A DNA stretch of 7,105 nucleotides. Source: VRUE01 sp035554595 (lineage in GTDB: Bacteria; Actinomycetota; Thermoleophilia; Solirubrobacterales; 70-9). The notes under the pieces were generated by a model, which was given only the letters and a program-made list of their open reading frames with translations, did no database searches and was not told where the DNA came from. This document shows positions 6,625 through 7,105 of this stretch, piece by piece (position 1 is the first letter of the stretch; each line of letters begins with the position of its first letter). The translations under genes and the position numbers were made by a program. Location: NCBI GenBank assembly GCA_035554595.1, contig DATMIH010000194.1, forward strand, positions 1 through 7,105. Reading direction: 5' to 3'.

Positions 6625-7098
6625 GTCGGCGAGCAGGCGCTCGGCGACCCAGAGGTCGCAGAGCCAGTCGCCGGGGGCCGCCTTGCGGCGGGAGATGACG
6701 AGCCCATCCGGTCCGCTGCGCACCTCGACCCGCTTCGAGGTCGCCTCGAAGTCGTGGCAGCGCGCGGCGATCTCGACCTCGCTGTGGCCGGCGTCTTCGT
6801 GGCCGCCGAAGCGGACGGCGACCCGGTGGCCGCGGCGCTCGCCGCTCAGCTCGGTGGTGCCGCGCAGGCGGTAGTCGAAGCCCGGCATCGTCGGCGAGCG
6901 CGGCTCGAAGCCGCCCTTGGGTCGCTCGCTCACCTGCAGGCCCAGTGGCTTCATCGCCCGGTCCATCCGCTCGTAGCCCTGGTCGATCTCGCCGCCGGGG
7001 CCGATTGCGCGGACGGCGCCGTAGATGGCGGCGATCACGATCAGCGGTCCGCCGATCAGCAGCGGCAGGAAGGATTCGAAGAGGTAGATCGACGGCAC
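6622..7098 (-). CDS. Small membrane-anchored protein of unknown function, start uncertain
   Basis: I do not recognise this protein. From the GTG at 7098 it has 158 residues: a hydrophobic segment at about 6-31 (LFESFLPLLIGGPLIVIAAIYGAV) that looks like one N-terminal membrane anchor, then a soluble domain. The soluble part is charged and beta-rich (about 75-140: FDYRLRGTTELSG, RVAVRFGG, HSEVEIAARC, RVEVRSGPDGLVISRR) and contains two Cys (114 and 147). It ends with WLCDLWVAERLLAD. The frame is open to the right edge, so the real start may lie outside the window and no ribosome site can be checked. The ATPase gene begins 42 bases after its stop on the same strand, so it is probably the first visible gene of the transporter operon. 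Its role in transport is not shown. Third-codon positions are almost all G or C, which supports a real gene. Confidence 0.75.
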   Translation of the reverse strand: MPSIYLFESFLPLLIGGPLIVIAAIYGAVRAIGPGGEIDQGYERMDRAMKPLGLQVSERPKGGFEPRSPTMPGFDYRLRGTTELSGERRGHRVAVRFGGHEDAGHSEVEIAARCHDFEATSKRVEVRSGPDGLVISRRKAAPGDWLCDLWVAERLLAD

Positions 7099-7105
7099 CG
7101 TGAGG

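Overview
The window looks like chromosomal DNA of a high-GC actinobacterium, probably of the class Thermoleophilia (Solirubrobacterales-like). The right-hand genes use almost only G/C-ending codons. There is a Bacillus-like large-type SRP RNA. The secreted protein at 822-1775 resembles, from memory, a family common in that class. The taxonomic call is inference; no database search was possible.

Region A (1 to about 3187) looks like the end of an integrated element. It carries two + strand genes that are visibly richer in A/T than the rest of the window: an unrecognised protein running in from the left edge, and a predicted secreted protein. A convergent, intact tyrosine recombinase on the - strand follows. 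Next comes a roughly 120-200 base spacer with several short inverted repeats and a degenerate copy of a tRNA T-arm. The spacer ends exactly at the 3' end of a tRNA-Val(CAC) gene. Integrase beside the 3' end of a tRNA is the classic layout of an island inserted at a tRNA gene. The other end of the island lies outside the window.

Region B (3187-4824) is core-like. The - strand holds a CPA2-type cation:proton antiporter, with the tRNA-Val 14 bases downstream. The + strand holds the SRP RNA gene (ffs, about 270 nt), divergent from the antiporter with only 37 bases between them. A perfect 48-base palindrome follows the SRP RNA and sits in the 58 bases between it and the convergent transporter operon, so it probably stops transcription from both sides.

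Region C (4883-7105) is a - strand operon: a small membrane-anchored protein of unknown function, an ABC ATPase, and an ABC-2 (NodJ/DrrB-type) permease whose start codon overlaps the ATPase stop codon. The last two would form an exporter with two ATPases and two permeases. The substrate cannot be read from the sequence. I found no CRISPR array, transposase, toxin-antitoxin pair or recognisable defence system.
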